In this document: positions 49,358-57,772 of the stretch, in pieces
Position numbering within the stretch: position 1 is the stretch's first letter
Layout: every line of letters begins with the position of its first letter
Assembly (NCBI GenBank): GCA_017510245.1
Contig: JAFWNQ010000005.1
Location: 1 to 57,772 of the forward strand
DNA: 57,772 nt
Origin: Clostridia bacterium
GTDB lineage: Bacteria > Bacillota > Clostridia > TANB77 > CAG-508
Direction of reading: 5' to 3'
Position numbers and translations under genes: made by a program
Notes under the pieces: generated by a model
What the model saw: only the letters and a program-made list of their open reading frames with translations
Database searches by the model: none
What the model was told of the DNA's origin: nothing

Positions 49358-50068
49358 TTATATTTCTACCAAATATGGTTCAAAATTAATATAGTCACAG
49401 CTTACAAGCTTTAATTCAACATCATCTATATTTCCTTCCACCGCTTCACTGTGAGATTTGCCATGCAAATGTCCATAAAAGCATTTTTTTATTGAGTATT
49501 TTTTCATTAGTTCTACAAACATACTCTTTTCGTTATTATAAAACATTGCCTTATTAATAGGTGGGTAATGCATTACACAGATGAGTTCCTTATCTTTTCC
49601 ATAATTATCTATTGCATGCTTAATTGAGTTTTCTAATCTTAGCAACTCCCTATTAATCATCTTCTCACTACTCTCTGTTTCCGTAAAAGCCCATCCTCTA
49701 GTTCCAACAATTACTTTATTTTTGTAGTTATAACTATTATTTATAATAAAATCTATATTATTAAAACTGTTTTTTTGGATGTATTCTTGCATAGACTTTA
49801 AGGTTGTCCACCAATAATCATGATTTCCTTTTATTAATACCTTTTTTCCCGTTAAACTATTTAGGTATTCAAAATCTTTGTATGTGTCATTAAGATGCAT
49901 AGCCCAAGAAAAATCACCTAATAAAACCACCAAATCATCTTCTTTTACTGTTTTAATCCAATTTGTTCTAATTTTTTCTTCATGATTGACCCAATTATCT
50001 CCAAAAATGTCCATAGGTTTATGTTCATTAAAAGATAGATGTAGGTCTCCTATTACATATATTGACAT
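49358..50068 (-). CDS. Calcineurin-like metallophosphoesterase
   Basis: 236 residues with all five metal-binding blocks of the family: IYVIGDLHLS (residues 3-12), VVLLGDFSWAMH, VLIKGNHDYWW, VMHYPPINK and FYGHLHG. The sequence is a cytoplasmic single-domain type without signal peptide; its substrate (a nucleotide, phosphoprotein or other ester) cannot be told. AGGAAAT precedes the ATG. It lies ten bases after tsaD and 18 before the wall hydrolase gene, so it is probably cotranscribed with both. Confidence 0.9.
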   Translation of the reverse strand: MSIYVIGDLHLSFNEHKPMDIFGDNWVNHEEKIRTNWIKTVKEDDLVVLLGDFSWAMHLNDTYKDFEYLNSLTGKKVLIKGNHDYWWTTLKSMQEYIQKNSFNNIDFIINNSYNYKNKVIVGTRGWAFTETESSEKMINRELLRLENSIKHAIDNYGKDKELICVMHYPPINKAMFYNNEKSMFVELMKKYSIKKCFYGHLHGKSHSEAVEGNIDDVELKLVSCDYINFEPYLVEI

Positions 50069-50078
50069 CTAATTTCCT

Positions 50079-51068
50079 CTATTCTAATTTCAAATTCGGT
50101 ATTGCATTTAGAGAAAGGTCATTTCTTTTTCCATTTATATAATTGTAATATCCAGCTGATGCAATCATTGCTGCATTGTCAGTACATAGTTTTAAATCTG
50201 GCATATATATTTTTATTCCTTCTTTTTCAAGATTTAAAAACTCTTTTCTAATATAGCTATTTGCCGATACTCCACCTGCCAATACCACGGTTCCTACTTC
50301 TGTTTTATCTATTGCTTTTTTTACATTTACTATTAGTATTTCTGTTACTGTCTTTTCAAAGCTCTTACATAAGTCCGCTTTGTTTATGTCTATAGTATTA
50401 TGATTTAAATTAATTACTGCAGTTTTTATTCCACTAAAACTAAAATCCATATTATCGAAATGAGTTTTTGGCAACTTTATATTTGCTTCACCTTGTTGTG
50501 CTAACTTATCTACTTTAGGTCCTCCAGGATAGCCAAGGCCTATTACTCTGGCTATTTTATCAAATGATTCTCCTATTGCATCATCTCGAGTCTTTCCCAA
50601 TACCTCAAATTTGGTATAATCTTTAACATGTACAATTTGTGTATTTCCACCAGACATCATTACACAAATAAAAGGTGGTTCTAAGTCTTTATGTGTAATA
50701 TAGTTTGAAGCAATGTGACCTTCAATATGATTTACTCCTATTAATGGTTTGTTTATTGCATAACTTAAAGCTTTTCCATATGAAAGGCCTACTAGTAATG
50801 CTCCAACCAGCCCTGGTCCATAAGTACATGTGACTACATCTATTTCTTCAATAGAGACTCCTGACTGTTTTATTGCTTCCTTGTACACATTCGAAATATT
50901 GTTAATATGGTTTCTTGATGCAATTTCAGGAACCACTCCACCATAAAGTGTATGTATATCAATTTGAGAATTTATAATATTTGAAAGTACTTCTCTTCCA
51001 TCTCTAACTACTGCCACAGCTGTTTCATCGCAACTTGATTCAATTCCTAATGTTATTATAGATTTCAT
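50079..51068 (-). CDS. tsaD: tRNA N6-threonylcarbamoyladenosine transferase TsaD
   Basis: TsaD transfers threonylcarbamoyl from its AMP ester to A37 of tRNAs. The 329-residue protein has the N-terminal [16 protein letters not shown] motif, the metal-binding histidines in [12 protein letters not shown] (about residues 108-119), MMSGGNTQI and the C-terminal [14 protein letters not shown] and [11 protein letters not shown] motifs. All catalytic parts are present. Its partners tsaB and tsaE lie 16 kb away. It is 17 bases after the M50 gene and ten before the phosphoesterase gene. Confidence 0.97.
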   Translation of the reverse strand: MKSIITLGIESSCDETAVAVVRDGREVLSNIINSQIDIHTLYGGVVPEIASRNHINNISNVYKEAIKQSGVSIEEIDVVTCTYGPGLVGALLVGLSYGKALSYAINKPLIGVNHIEGHIASNYITHKDLEPPFICVMMSGGNTQIVHVKDYTKFEVLGKTRDDAIGESFDKIARVIGLGYPGGPKVDKLAQQGEANIKLPKTHFDNMDFSFSGIKTAVINLNHNTIDINKADLCKSFEKTVTEILIVNVKKAIDKTEVGTVVLAGGVSANSYIRKEFLNLEKEGIKIYMPDLKLCTDNAAMIASAGYYNYINGKRNDLSLNAIPNLKLE

Positions 51069-51085
51069 ACTGCTCCTTTTTAATT

Positions 51086-51820
51086 TTATACTCCTACAAT
51101 TTTTGTAATTAAACTAAATAATCCATTTCCTATTGAACTAATTGCAGGACTAATAATCATTGTTGATAGTGGAGTTATCCAAATTATTAGAGATACTATA
51201 TATAGCATACTTTGATGAGTTTCATACCAATTTCTTGCTTTTTCAGGTAGAAATACCATTAAAACTTTCGATCCGTCTAAAGGAGGCAAAGGTATCAAAT
51301 TAAAAACTCCCAGTCCAACATTCATTACAATAGTGTATTCTAGTGCACTCATTACTACTAGTCCAGACGTTGTATATAAAAATGTCCCAGCATTTTTTAT
51401 TAATAATGCATAAAAGATTGAAAAAGCTACTGACAAGACAAAGTTCATAACAGGACCTGCTAAAGCAACAAGTGCATTTCCTTGTCTAACTGTAATTTTC
51501 CTATTAAAATTATTTGAATTTATTTCTACAGGTTTTCCCCATCCAAATCCAGCTAACAATAATAGCACCATGCCATATGGGTCAATATGTTTTAAAGGAT
51601 TTAGTGTTAACCTGCCATTTCTTCTAGGAGTGTCATCTCCTAATTTGTCTGCAACCCATGCATGTGCAAATTCATGAAATGTTATTGCAACAAGTAGTCC
51701 TGGAAGTGTAAGTACTAGTCCAAGAATTCCACCTCTTGTCATTAAAACATTTTTAATATTTTCCATTATTAATATAATAATTAATCCTATCATCCATGGA
51801 TTCGAATAATTAAAATACAT
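51086..51820 (-). CDS. Site-2 protease family membrane metallopeptidase (M50)
   Basis: 244 residues with five to six membrane helices. The zinc site HEFAH is at residues 49-53 and the second motif [12 protein letters not shown] (about 172-183) supplies the Asp ligand. This is the small YwhC/YdiL-like subset without PDZ domains, often called rhomboid-unrelated S2P. AAGGAG lies eight bases before the ATG at 51820. An ATG at residue 20 (MENIKN) is possible but lacks a site. Its substrate is unknown; sporulation sigma-factor activation by SpoIVFB uses this family, but this protein is a general S2P. Confidence 0.9.
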   Translation of the reverse strand: MYFNYSNPWMIGLIIILIMENIKNVLMTRGGILGLVLTLPGLLVAITFHEFAHAWVADKLGDDTPRRNGRLTLNPLKHIDPYGMVLLLLAGFGWGKPVEINSNNFNRKITVRQGNALVALAGPVMNFVLSVAFSIFYALLIKNAGTFLYTTSGLVVMSALEYTIVMNVGLGVFNLIPLPPLDGSKVLMVFLPEKARNWYETHQSMLYIVSLIIWITPLSTMIISPAISSIGNGLFSLITKIVGV

Positions 51821-51911
51821 TAATCTTCTCCTTATTCTTAATGTTACTACTTAAAAATATCATTACATTTTTACGCTCATTTATATTATATTATTTTTTT
51901 AATGCTATTAT

Positions 51912-52463
51912 TTATCTTTCTTTTTCTTCATCTTTATTTCTACTATCTATAGTTCTTATTATTTCAGTTGCAATTTCACTTGGACTTCTTCCATTTTCAT
52001 ATACTATTATAGTAGCTAATTCTCTATTACAAGGACTAGTAATAAACTTTCTATTAGGACTATAATCTCCTGTAGAGCGACTTGCTAATATCTGTAAGGT
52101 TTTTTCTAAATCTTCTGTTGGTAATAAAAGCACAATGTTTTTAAATTTGCTCAATCTGGTTTTAACCTCACAAAATAATTCTCTATCATCGTAAACTGAA
52201 TGTCCAGCCCCAAAATCAACCACTCCTGGTAATCCTAACTGTTCAGCTCTCTCCAATTGTTTTTTTATTAAAAAAGCATTATACTCGTCTGCACTTCTAA
52301 AAAAACTTCTGAATCCAGAACGTCTATCATTATTTGCTATTCTGTCCAAGCACAATCTTGGAAGATGAGTTATCTTTGTTAATTCTTCTGCAACAGTAGA
52401 TTTACCTGCACCTGATGGGCCAATTAGTATTATACTTTCATTAAATAATCTATCATTTTTCAT
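51912..52463 (-). CDS. Shikimate-kinase-like P-loop kinase
   Basis: 183 residues with Walker A GPSGAGKSTVAEEL (residues 15-28), an Asp motif in LCLDRIANNDRRSGFRSFFR, GVVDFGAGHSVYDD where shikimate kinases have a Gly-Gly-Gly turn, and the C-terminal ATIIVYENGRSPSEIATEII, which fits the AroK ending TIVxxxGKTPEEIAxEI. No other aromatic amino acid genes are near. It may be a diverged shikimate kinase or another small-molecule kinase. It has its own 90-130 base flanks and was not linked to neighbours by overlap. Confidence 0.65.
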   Translation of the reverse strand: MKNDRLFNESIILIGPSGAGKSTVAEELTKITHLPRLCLDRIANNDRRSGFRSFFRSADEYNAFLIKKQLERAEQLGLPGVVDFGAGHSVYDDRELFCEVKTRLSKFKNIVLLLPTEDLEKTLQILASRSTGDYSPNRKFITSPCNRELATIIVYENGRSPSEIATEIIRTIDSRNKDEEKER

Positions 52464-52594
52464 ATTTATTTCCTTATTTTACTGTTACAAATCTTTATAT
52501 TTAAAATATTATTTTTCATCTCTGTTCATTTTCAGTTATAACTTATTATAATACATTTTAGCTATAAAACTCTATTAAGGCTTATCAGTAATTG

Positions 52595-54088
52595 TTAAGC
52601 TAAAGGTTTCATTGTTGGGAATAGAAGGACATCTCTAATTGATGCAGAATCTGTTAATAACATTATTAATCTATCTAGTCCTATTCCTTCTCCTCCTGTT
52701 GGAGGTAATCCTATCTCTAATGCATTAACAAAATCTTCATCCATTCCACCAGCTTCTTCATCACCTTTCTCTTTGGCTTCAACTTGTTTCAATAATCTTT
52801 CATATTGATCTATTGGATCATTTAATTCTGAATATGCATTTGCGTATTCTCTTCCTCCAATAAATAGCTCAAATCTTTCAACTAATTCAGGTGTTTCTTT
52901 CTTTCTCTTTGTTAAAGGTGAAACTTCTACTGGATAATCCATAATAAATGTTGGTTGAATAAGAGTTTTTTCAACGAAAGTTTCAAAAAACTCATTTATA
53001 ATATGTCCTCTAGTATTCTTAATATCTTCAAATTGTACTCCCTTTTCTTTTGCAATTGCTTGAGCTTCTTCATCTGTTTTAATTGTATTAAAATCTACTC
53101 CACATGCTTGTTTGATTGAATCTATCATTGTAATCTTATTCCATCCTGGAGCTAATTCTATCTCATCATCACCATATTTTATTTTTGTTGTTCCCAAAAC
53201 ATTTTTTGCTATTGTTGATATAAGTTCTTCTGTTAAGTTCATCATATCATTATAATCTTCATATGCAGAATAAAATTCCATATTCGTAAATTCAGGATTG
53301 TGCTTTATATCCATTCCTTCATTTCTAAAGTTTTTTCCTATCTCAAATACTTTTCCCATTCCTCCAACTATTAGTCTTTTTAAGTTTAATTCTGGAGCAA
53401 TTCTTAGATACATATCTAAGTCTAAAGTATTATGGTGTGTAATAAATGGTCTTGCAGCATCTCCGGTTGCTACCGTTGTAAGTGAAGGTGTTTCAACCTC
53501 CATATAACCTTTTTCATCCATAAATTTTCTTATTTCTTTTAATATTTTACTTCTTAAGATAAATGTTTCTTTTACTTCTGGATTCATTATTAGGTCTACA
53601 TATCTTTGTCTATATCTTAAGTCATTATCTTTAAGTCCATGGAATTTTTCTGGAAGTGGCCTTAATGATTTTGTAAGTAACACAACTTCTTTTGCATGAA
53701 TTGAAACTTCTCCAGTCCTTGTTTTAAAAACAAAACCTGTAATACCAATAATGTCACCTATATCAAATTCCTTAAAACTCTTGTAGTCTTCTTCTCCTAA
53801 GTCATTTATACTTACATAACTTTGTATCTTTCCATTCTCATCTTGAATGTGACAAAAAGAAGCTTTTCCCATTATTCTCTTTGCCATAAGTCTTCCTGCT
53901 ATTGTAACATCCTTGTTTTCTAACTCTTCATAATTATCTACAATTTCACTACTTGTATGTGTTTTTTCAAACTTAGTAATCTCAAATGGATCTTTTCCTT
54001 CTGCTCTAAGCTTATCAAGTTTTTCTCTTCTAACTTTCATAAGTGTATTCATATCTAATTCTTGATTTTCAGTATTATTGTTTTCCAT
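52595..54088 (-). CDS. lysS: Lysyl-tRNA synthetase, class II
   Basis: LysS charges tRNA-Lys. The 497-residue protein has the N-terminal OB-fold anticodon-binding domain (about residues 55-150) and class II core with motif 1 near [19 protein letters not shown], motif 2 [20 protein letters not shown] and motif 3 [26 protein letters not shown] is the usual flipping loop. It is full length. There is no T-box leader; a good promoter lies about 45 bases before the ATG. The usual greA neighbour is absent. Confidence 0.97.
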   Translation of the reverse strand: MENNNTENQELDMNTLMKVRREKLDKLRAEGKDPFEITKFEKTHTSSEIVDNYEELENKDVTIAGRLMAKRIMGKASFCHIQDENGKIQSYVSINDLGEEDYKSFKEFDIGDIIGITGFVFKTRTGEVSIHAKEVVLLTKSLRPLPEKFHGLKDNDLRYRQRYVDLIMNPEVKETFILRSKILKEIRKFMDEKGYMEVETPSLTTVATGDAARPFITHHNTLDLDMYLRIAPELNLKRLIVGGMGKVFEIGKNFRNEGMDIKHNPEFTNMEFYSAYEDYNDMMNLTEELISTIAKNVLGTTKIKYGDDEIELAPGWNKITMIDSIKQACGVDFNTIKTDEEAQAIAKEKGVQFEDIKNTRGHIINEFFETFVEKTLIQPTFIMDYPVEVSPLTKRKKETPELVERFELFIGGREYANAYSELNDPIDQYERLLKQVEAKEKGDEEAGGMDEDFVNALEIGLPPTGGEGIGLDRLIMLLTDSASIRDVLLFPTMKPLA

Positions 54089-54128
54089 TTAATCTATTTC
54101 CCTTCATTTAATAAAATTATACTCATTT

Positions 54129-54157
54129 ATTATATAATAATTATGGTAATTTGTAAA
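54129..54157 (-). promoter_or_regulatory. lysS promoter
   Basis: Minus strand TTTACA (54152-54157), 17 bases, TATAAT (54129-54134), with a leader of about 35 bases to the lysS start. Confidence 0.7.
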
Positions 54158-54182
54158 CAATTTAAGGAAAAAAATGTTAACA

Positions 54183-54204
54183 AAGACGACCATTGGTCGC
54201 CCTT
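54183..54204. repeat. GACGACC palindromic repeat, copy 3
   Basis: AAGACGACC-ATT-GGTCGCCCTT: seven-base core arms with one mismatch further out. It lies between recN and lysS on the minus strand, where it could terminate recN transcription. It matches copies at 429-449 and 42564-42586. Confidence 0.75.
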
Positions 54205-54319
54205 GTATCTTTATCTCTTAATACCTTTCCTCATTATTTTGAAATAATATTCTTATAATTAAATATTTTTCTTTTGTAATACTATTCTTAGTATGTTTTA
54301 TAATACACTTTAAAAATCT

Positions 54320-55936
54320 TTAAGCCATTTTTCTAAGTTCCATAGCATGTTTTACTGCTATTTCTGTAATATCCCCATTAGAAATTCTTGCAATTTCTTG
54401 TAAAGTTTCGTTTTCACTTAATTTCTTGATATTTGTAGTTGTTCTATTATTTACTGTTTTTTTACTAATAAAATAATTATGATTTCCTTTAGCTGCAATA
54501 CTTGGTTGATGGGTAATGCAAATAACTTGATGATTATTACCTATAAGCTTTAACTTTTGGCTTACAGATTTAGCTGCTTTTCCACTTATTCCTGTATCTA
54601 TTTCATCAAAAATCATTATTGGAGTGCTATCTGAATTAGCAAGTACAGTTTTTATTGCTAACATTATCCTTGACATCTCTCCTCCTGAAGCTACCTTTTG
54701 AAGTTCTTTCTTATCTTCTCCTATGTTGGTAGAAATCAAGAATTGTACTATATCCTTACCATTTTTGTTATAGTCACATTCTCTTATGCTTACATCAAAT
54801 CTTGCATTAGGCATCTCCAAATCTACTAATTCGCCATTTATTCTTTCTATTAATCTTGATGACACAGCCATTCTTTTGTTGTGAATTTCAACAGCAAACT
54901 TATTCATTTCATTCTCAATCTCCGATAGCCTTTTTCTAATAATGTTATTATGTTCTTCCAAATTATTGATTCTATTTATTTCTTGTTCTATGTTTTCTTT
55001 AAATTCTAATATTTCCTCAATGCTATTACCATATTTTCTTTCTAATAATGAAATTAAATCAAGTCTTTCTTCTATTTCATCTCTCTCATTAGTATTAAAT
55101 TCTATGTCTTCATTCATATAAGAAATATCTCTACTGAATTCTTCAAGTTCATAGAAAACATTTTTCAATTCTAATAATTCTTTTTCGTATTTACAATCTA
55201 GATATCCTATTTTTTCCAAAGATTTTATTGCTCTGTTCAAATTATCAACCGCATTATTACTATATAGGCTAGTCTCATTAATATTTTTTGCTATCTTTTC
55301 TGCATTTTCAAATAATAGGCTTTTTTCTTTTAATTTTTCTTCTTCTCCCACAACTAGCTTGGCCTTATCTATCTCATCAAATTCATATTGTAATAAATCC
55401 AATTGTCTTTGTTTCTCCTTTTCATCACCAAGATTGTCTTCTAGTTCCTTTTTCAACTTACAATATTCTTGATAACACTTCTTGCACTTTATTAATAAGA
55501 ATTCTAATTCTTCTTCTCCAAATTCATCTAAGTATTTTATATGATAATTTGAATTCAAGATTTTTTGATTATCATTTTGTCCATGTATGTCTATTAAATC
55601 ACTCATGAATTCCTTAAGTTCTGTTACTGTTACTAGTCTTCCATTTATCTTGCATGAGTTTTTCCCATTAGAATGAATTTCTCTGCTAACAATAATATTG
55701 TTTTCAATTGCATTTTTATTTTCAGGCAAATATAAATTTAGTTCAACAAAGGAATAATTTTCTCCTTTTCTAATCATTTCTTTTGAAAACCTTCCACCAC
55801 ATATAATATTTAAAGCATCTATTATTAAAGTTTTTCCAGCACCTGTTTCTCCTGTAAAAACATTAAAGCCTTTTCCTAACTCTATATCTAATTCATCTAT
55901 AATTCCAATATTTTTTATATGTAATGTTGTTATCAT
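54320..55936 (-). CDS. recN: DNA repair protein RecN
   Basis: RecN is an SMC-like ATPase that acts early at double-strand breaks. The 538-residue protein has Walker A FTGETGAGKTLIIDAL (about residues 28-43), two coiled-coil arms (about 160-220 and 290-355), the ABC signature VASGGEMSRIMLA and Walker B TPIMIFDEIDTGISGKA. GGAGG lies just before the ATG. A perfect consensus promoter with an SOS-like box inside its spacer precedes it. In most clostridia it neighbours argR and spoIVB; here spoIVB is 40 kb away. Confidence 0.97.
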   Translation of the reverse strand: MITTLHIKNIGIIDELDIELGKGFNVFTGETGAGKTLIIDALNIICGGRFSKEMIRKGENYSFVELNLYLPENKNAIENNIIVSREIHSNGKNSCKINGRLVTVTELKEFMSDLIDIHGQNDNQKILNSNYHIKYLDEFGEEELEFLLIKCKKCYQEYCKLKKELEDNLGDEKEKQRQLDLLQYEFDEIDKAKLVVGEEEKLKEKSLLFENAEKIAKNINETSLYSNNAVDNLNRAIKSLEKIGYLDCKYEKELLELKNVFYELEEFSRDISYMNEDIEFNTNERDEIEERLDLISLLERKYGNSIEEILEFKENIEQEINRINNLEEHNNIIRKRLSEIENEMNKFAVEIHNKRMAVSSRLIERINGELVDLEMPNARFDVSIRECDYNKNGKDIVQFLISTNIGEDKKELQKVASGGEMSRIMLAIKTVLANSDSTPIMIFDEIDTGISGKAAKSVSQKLKLIGNNHQVICITHQPSIAAKGNHNYFISKKTVNNRTTTNIKKLSENETLQEIARISNGDITEIAVKHAMELRKMA

Positions 55937-55970
55937 AATAAACCTCCATAACTAAACTTTTGTTTGTTTT

Positions 55971-55999
55971 ATTATACATACATTTGTTCGGTTTGTCAA
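55971..55999 (-). promoter_or_regulatory. recN promoter
   Basis: Minus strand TTGACA (55994-55999), 17 bases, TATAAT (55971-55976), a perfect sigma-A match about 35 bases before the recN ATG. Confidence 0.85.
55977..55990 (-). promoter_or_regulatory. LexA (SOS) box in the recN promoter
   Basis: Minus strand CGAACAAATGTATG, 12 of 14 matches to the Firmicute LexA consensus CGAAC-RNRY-GTTYC. It fills most of the spacer between the -35 and -10 boxes, where LexA would block RNA polymerase. recN is a classical SOS gene. Confidence 0.7.
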
Positions 56000-56086
56000 G
56001 ATTGATTTATGACATTTTTGAAAAATATTTAACAAAAAAAATATTGATAGTAAATTTATCTTCACAAAGCTCTGTCTTCATTAGCC

Positions 56087-56123
56087 AAAATAAATGCAAG
56101 TATTTTTTACTTGCATTTATTTT
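56087..56123. terminator. Terminator of the Big_2/L,D-transpeptidase gene
   Basis: Perfect 16-base arms (AAAATAAATGCAAGTA and complement) with a five-base loop, about 40 bases after the stop codon at 56162 on the minus strand. Confidence 0.85.
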
Positions 56124-56161
56124 TCCATAATGTGATATTCTTTAACAATTCAGTTCACTAA

Positions 56162-57772
56162 TTATTTATAAACATATGACTTTTCCGCTTCTGTAAGTTG
56201 ACTTACAGAAGTATATCCTTTTTTTATCATAATGTTTTTTAGTTTTGTGTTTTGGAAAGTATCTTTAGAAGTTGCTGGTTTCTCAGTCCATATATAAGAT
56301 GTTGTGTTTGCTGGAGAAGCGTTATAAAAGAACCATATTGCATCATTTTTCGAAAGTTCAACACAGCCTCCAGAAACATGAAATTTACCTTGTTTAATTC
56401 TATTTGCCACTATATCAGTACCATTTGCTAATATTACAGCATGTATATAACTAGAATTAGCAGCATCTTTTCCTTGAGCATAGCGTACAATATACTTTAA
56501 GTCAGGCTCTCTCGTATTCAAATTGTATACTGACTTAGAAGCTCCTCCTCTAGTTTTCGATTGTCCTATTAGAGTCGTACCATCTCCATTTTTGTAATAT
56601 GGGTCTCCGAAATAACGTCTCCAACCTACAACTGTTCTAAGAGATTTTTCTAGCTTCCATGCTCCAGCTTTTCCTTTAAATACATGAAAGTATCCTCTAT
56701 CATAATCAATTGCTATTAGATAATTTGTTGAAGATTTTGTATTTTTGATTCGATTGTAAGCTAACTCTGCTGATTTATTTGGAAAGTTCATTTGTTTTAC
56801 AGTAATTTTACAAGTTGCAGTTTTTCCGTTTGTTGTTTTTGCTGTTATTACTACTGTGCCTCCCTTTTTTGCTGTTACTTTTCCATTTTTATCTACTGTT
56901 GCAATTGATGTATTACTACTTTTCCATGTTATTGTTTTATTTGATGCTGTACTTGGCTTTACTGTTGCTGTTAATTGAATTGTTTTTGTTCCATCCATAT
57001 TTAAAGTTGCACTTGTTTTATTTAAACTTACACTTGCTGGGCTAGTTGTTACTGTTATTTTACATTCACTACTTATTTCTGTTCCTTCTACTGAAACTTT
57101 TATTGTTGCACTTCCATTTTTTATTCCTGTTATTGTTGCTTTTTCTCCTGATGCTTCCATTTTTACTACTGATTCATCGCTATTAGCCCATACATAGTTT
57201 TTATTTTCTGCTGTGCTTGGTTCTACTTCTGCTTTTAATTCTACTATTTTTGTTCCATTCATGTCTAAACTAGCACTCGTCTTGCTTAACTTTATTCCTG
57301 TTGCACTTGTTGTGACTACTACTTTACATGTTTTTCTTATCTCTGTTCCTACTACTTCTGCTGTTATTGTTGTCTCTCCATTTTTCTTTGCTTTTATTGT
57401 TCCATTTACATCTATTGTTGCTACTTCTTCATTGCTACTTCTTATCATTACTGCTTTTGTTTTTGCATTGTTTGGTTTTACCTCTACTGTTATTTTCTTT
57501 TCTTTTTCTTTGCTTAAGTCTATTTTTACTTCTTCTTCCATTTCTATTTCTGTTGCTTCTTTTTTTACTTCTACTTTACATACTGCTTCTTTTCCATTGC
57601 TTGTCCTTACTATTATATTTGTTTCTCCATTTCCCTTTGCTGTTATTTTTCCTTCTTTATCTACTGTTGCTATTTCTTCATTGCTACTCATATATGTTAT
57701 TTCTTTGTTACTTGCTGTGCTTGGGGCTATTGTTGCTAAAATCTTGCTTTCCTTATTTTTGCTTAAATCTAA
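56162..57772 (-). CDS. Big_2 repeat protein with C-terminal L,D-transpeptidase (5' partial)
   Basis: The frame stays open to the right window edge, so at least 536 residues are visible and the N-terminus is missing. Four Big_2 Ig-like repeats of about 80-90 residues (SSNEEIATVDKEGKITAKGN, SSNEEVATIDVNGTIKAKKN and so on) precede a YkuD-type L,D-transpeptidase domain with the catalytic Cys in HVSGGCVELSKNDAIWFF. The usual motif is S-x-G-C-V-R; here Arg is Glu. L,D-transpeptidases form 3-3 peptidoglycan cross-links or attach proteins. The repeats likely bind or span the wall. A strong terminator follows. Confidence 0.85.
   Translation of the reverse strand, partial: LDLSKNKESKILATIAPSTASNKEITYMSSNEEIATVDKEGKITAKGNGETNIIVRTSNGKEAVCKVEVKKEATEIEMEEEVKIDLSKEKEKKITVEVKPNNAKTKAVMIRSSNEEVATIDVNGTIKAKKNGETTITAEVVGTEIRKTCKVVVTTSATGIKLSKTSASLDMNGTKIVELKAEVEPSTAENKNYVWANSDESVVKMEASGEKATITGIKNGSATIKVSVEGTEISSECKITVTTSPASVSLNKTSATLNMDGTKTIQLTATVKPSTASNKTITWKSSNTSIATVDKNGKVTAKKGGTVVITAKTTNGKTATCKITVKQMNFPNKSAELAYNRIKNTKSSTNYLIAIDYDRGYFHVFKGKAGAWKLEKSLRTVVGWRRYFGDPYYKNGDGTTLIGQSKTRGGASKSVYNLNTREPDLKYIVRYAQGKDAANSSYIHAVILANGTDIVANRIKQGKFHVSGGCVELSKNDAIWFFYNASPANTTSYIWTEKPATSKDTFQNTKLKNIMIKKGYTSVSQLTEAEKSYVYK

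Noticed and set aside
54089..54319. T-box leader for lysS
   Set aside because: No T-box sequence or specifier structure is present; only a promoter and a short palindromic repeat.

Overview
The window is a very AT-rich stretch (roughly 70% A+T) of a spore-forming Firmicute of the class Clostridia. This is inferred from spoVG, spoIVB, sepF/divIVA, the ctsR-mcsA-mcsB-clpC operon, ireB, a MutL with the endonuclease motif, strong purine-rich ribosome binding sites and consensus sigma-A promoters. The mixture of housekeeping genes with uncharacterised surface proteins suggests an uncultured, probably host-associated clostridium, but no species can be named from sequence alone. All but three genes (murC, the SPFH gene and an orphan pilin-like gene) lie on the minus strand. 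No tRNA or rRNA gene was recognised inside the window.

Layout. 1-490: non-coding, with a very strong leftward promoter and a leader like those in front of rRNA genes. 491-4219: membrane-anchored SUMF1-like protein, coiled-coil protein, rsmD (apparently leaderless), divIVA and sepF. 4274-10048: HlyD-like protein, miaA, a small membrane protein, mutL with a giant acidic linker, and spoVG behind a candidate sigma-H promoter. 10100-11681: murC on the plus strand. 11684-14025: transglutaminase-like protein and SpoIVB protease. 14102-24743: an eleven-gene operon for a Tad/Flp-like envelope machine: CpaB-like SAF protein, two MinD/CpaE-like proteins without Walker A motifs, membrane-anchored CpaF-like ATPase, fused TadB/TadC-like membrane protein, and six small N-terminally anchored pilin-like proteins, several starting MENAS-KAL. 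24825-35021: unknown membrane-anchored protein, rlmB, lepA, a Big_2/sortase-signal surface protein, a Lon-family protease, a tsaB-rimI fusion and tsaE. 35025-37921: TasA-like secreted protein, VanZ protein, SPFH protein and an orphan pilin paralogue. 37936-42534: clpC-mcsB-mcsA-ctsR with a clear CtsR operator. 42564-51820: ruvX, ireB, GAF/degenerate-GGDEF membrane protein, a 1043-residue receiver-like/AT-hook/MinD-like protein, a VirB2-like small membrane protein, a wall hydrolase, a phosphoesterase, tsaD and an M50 protease. 51912-57772: shikimate-kinase-like protein, lysS, recN with an SOS-type box inside its promoter, and a partial Big_2/L,D-transpeptidase protein running off the right edge.

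How it fits together. Much of the window concerns the cell envelope and division. The most interesting part is the Tad-like system. Its pilin-like proteins share a second conserved motif downstream of the membrane helix. A close paralogue of one of them sits 21 kb away under its own promoter, and a second MinD/CpaE-like protein with two AT-hooks lies in a separate operon with a degenerate GGDEF protein. This looks like a poorly described variant of the Tad/Flp family with unusual energy and regulatory subunits. Regulatory sites that could be read directly include promoters with near-consensus boxes for lepA, lysS, recN, tsaE, the transglutaminase gene and the pilus operon, a CtsR box, an SOS-like box and several palindromes overlapping promoters.
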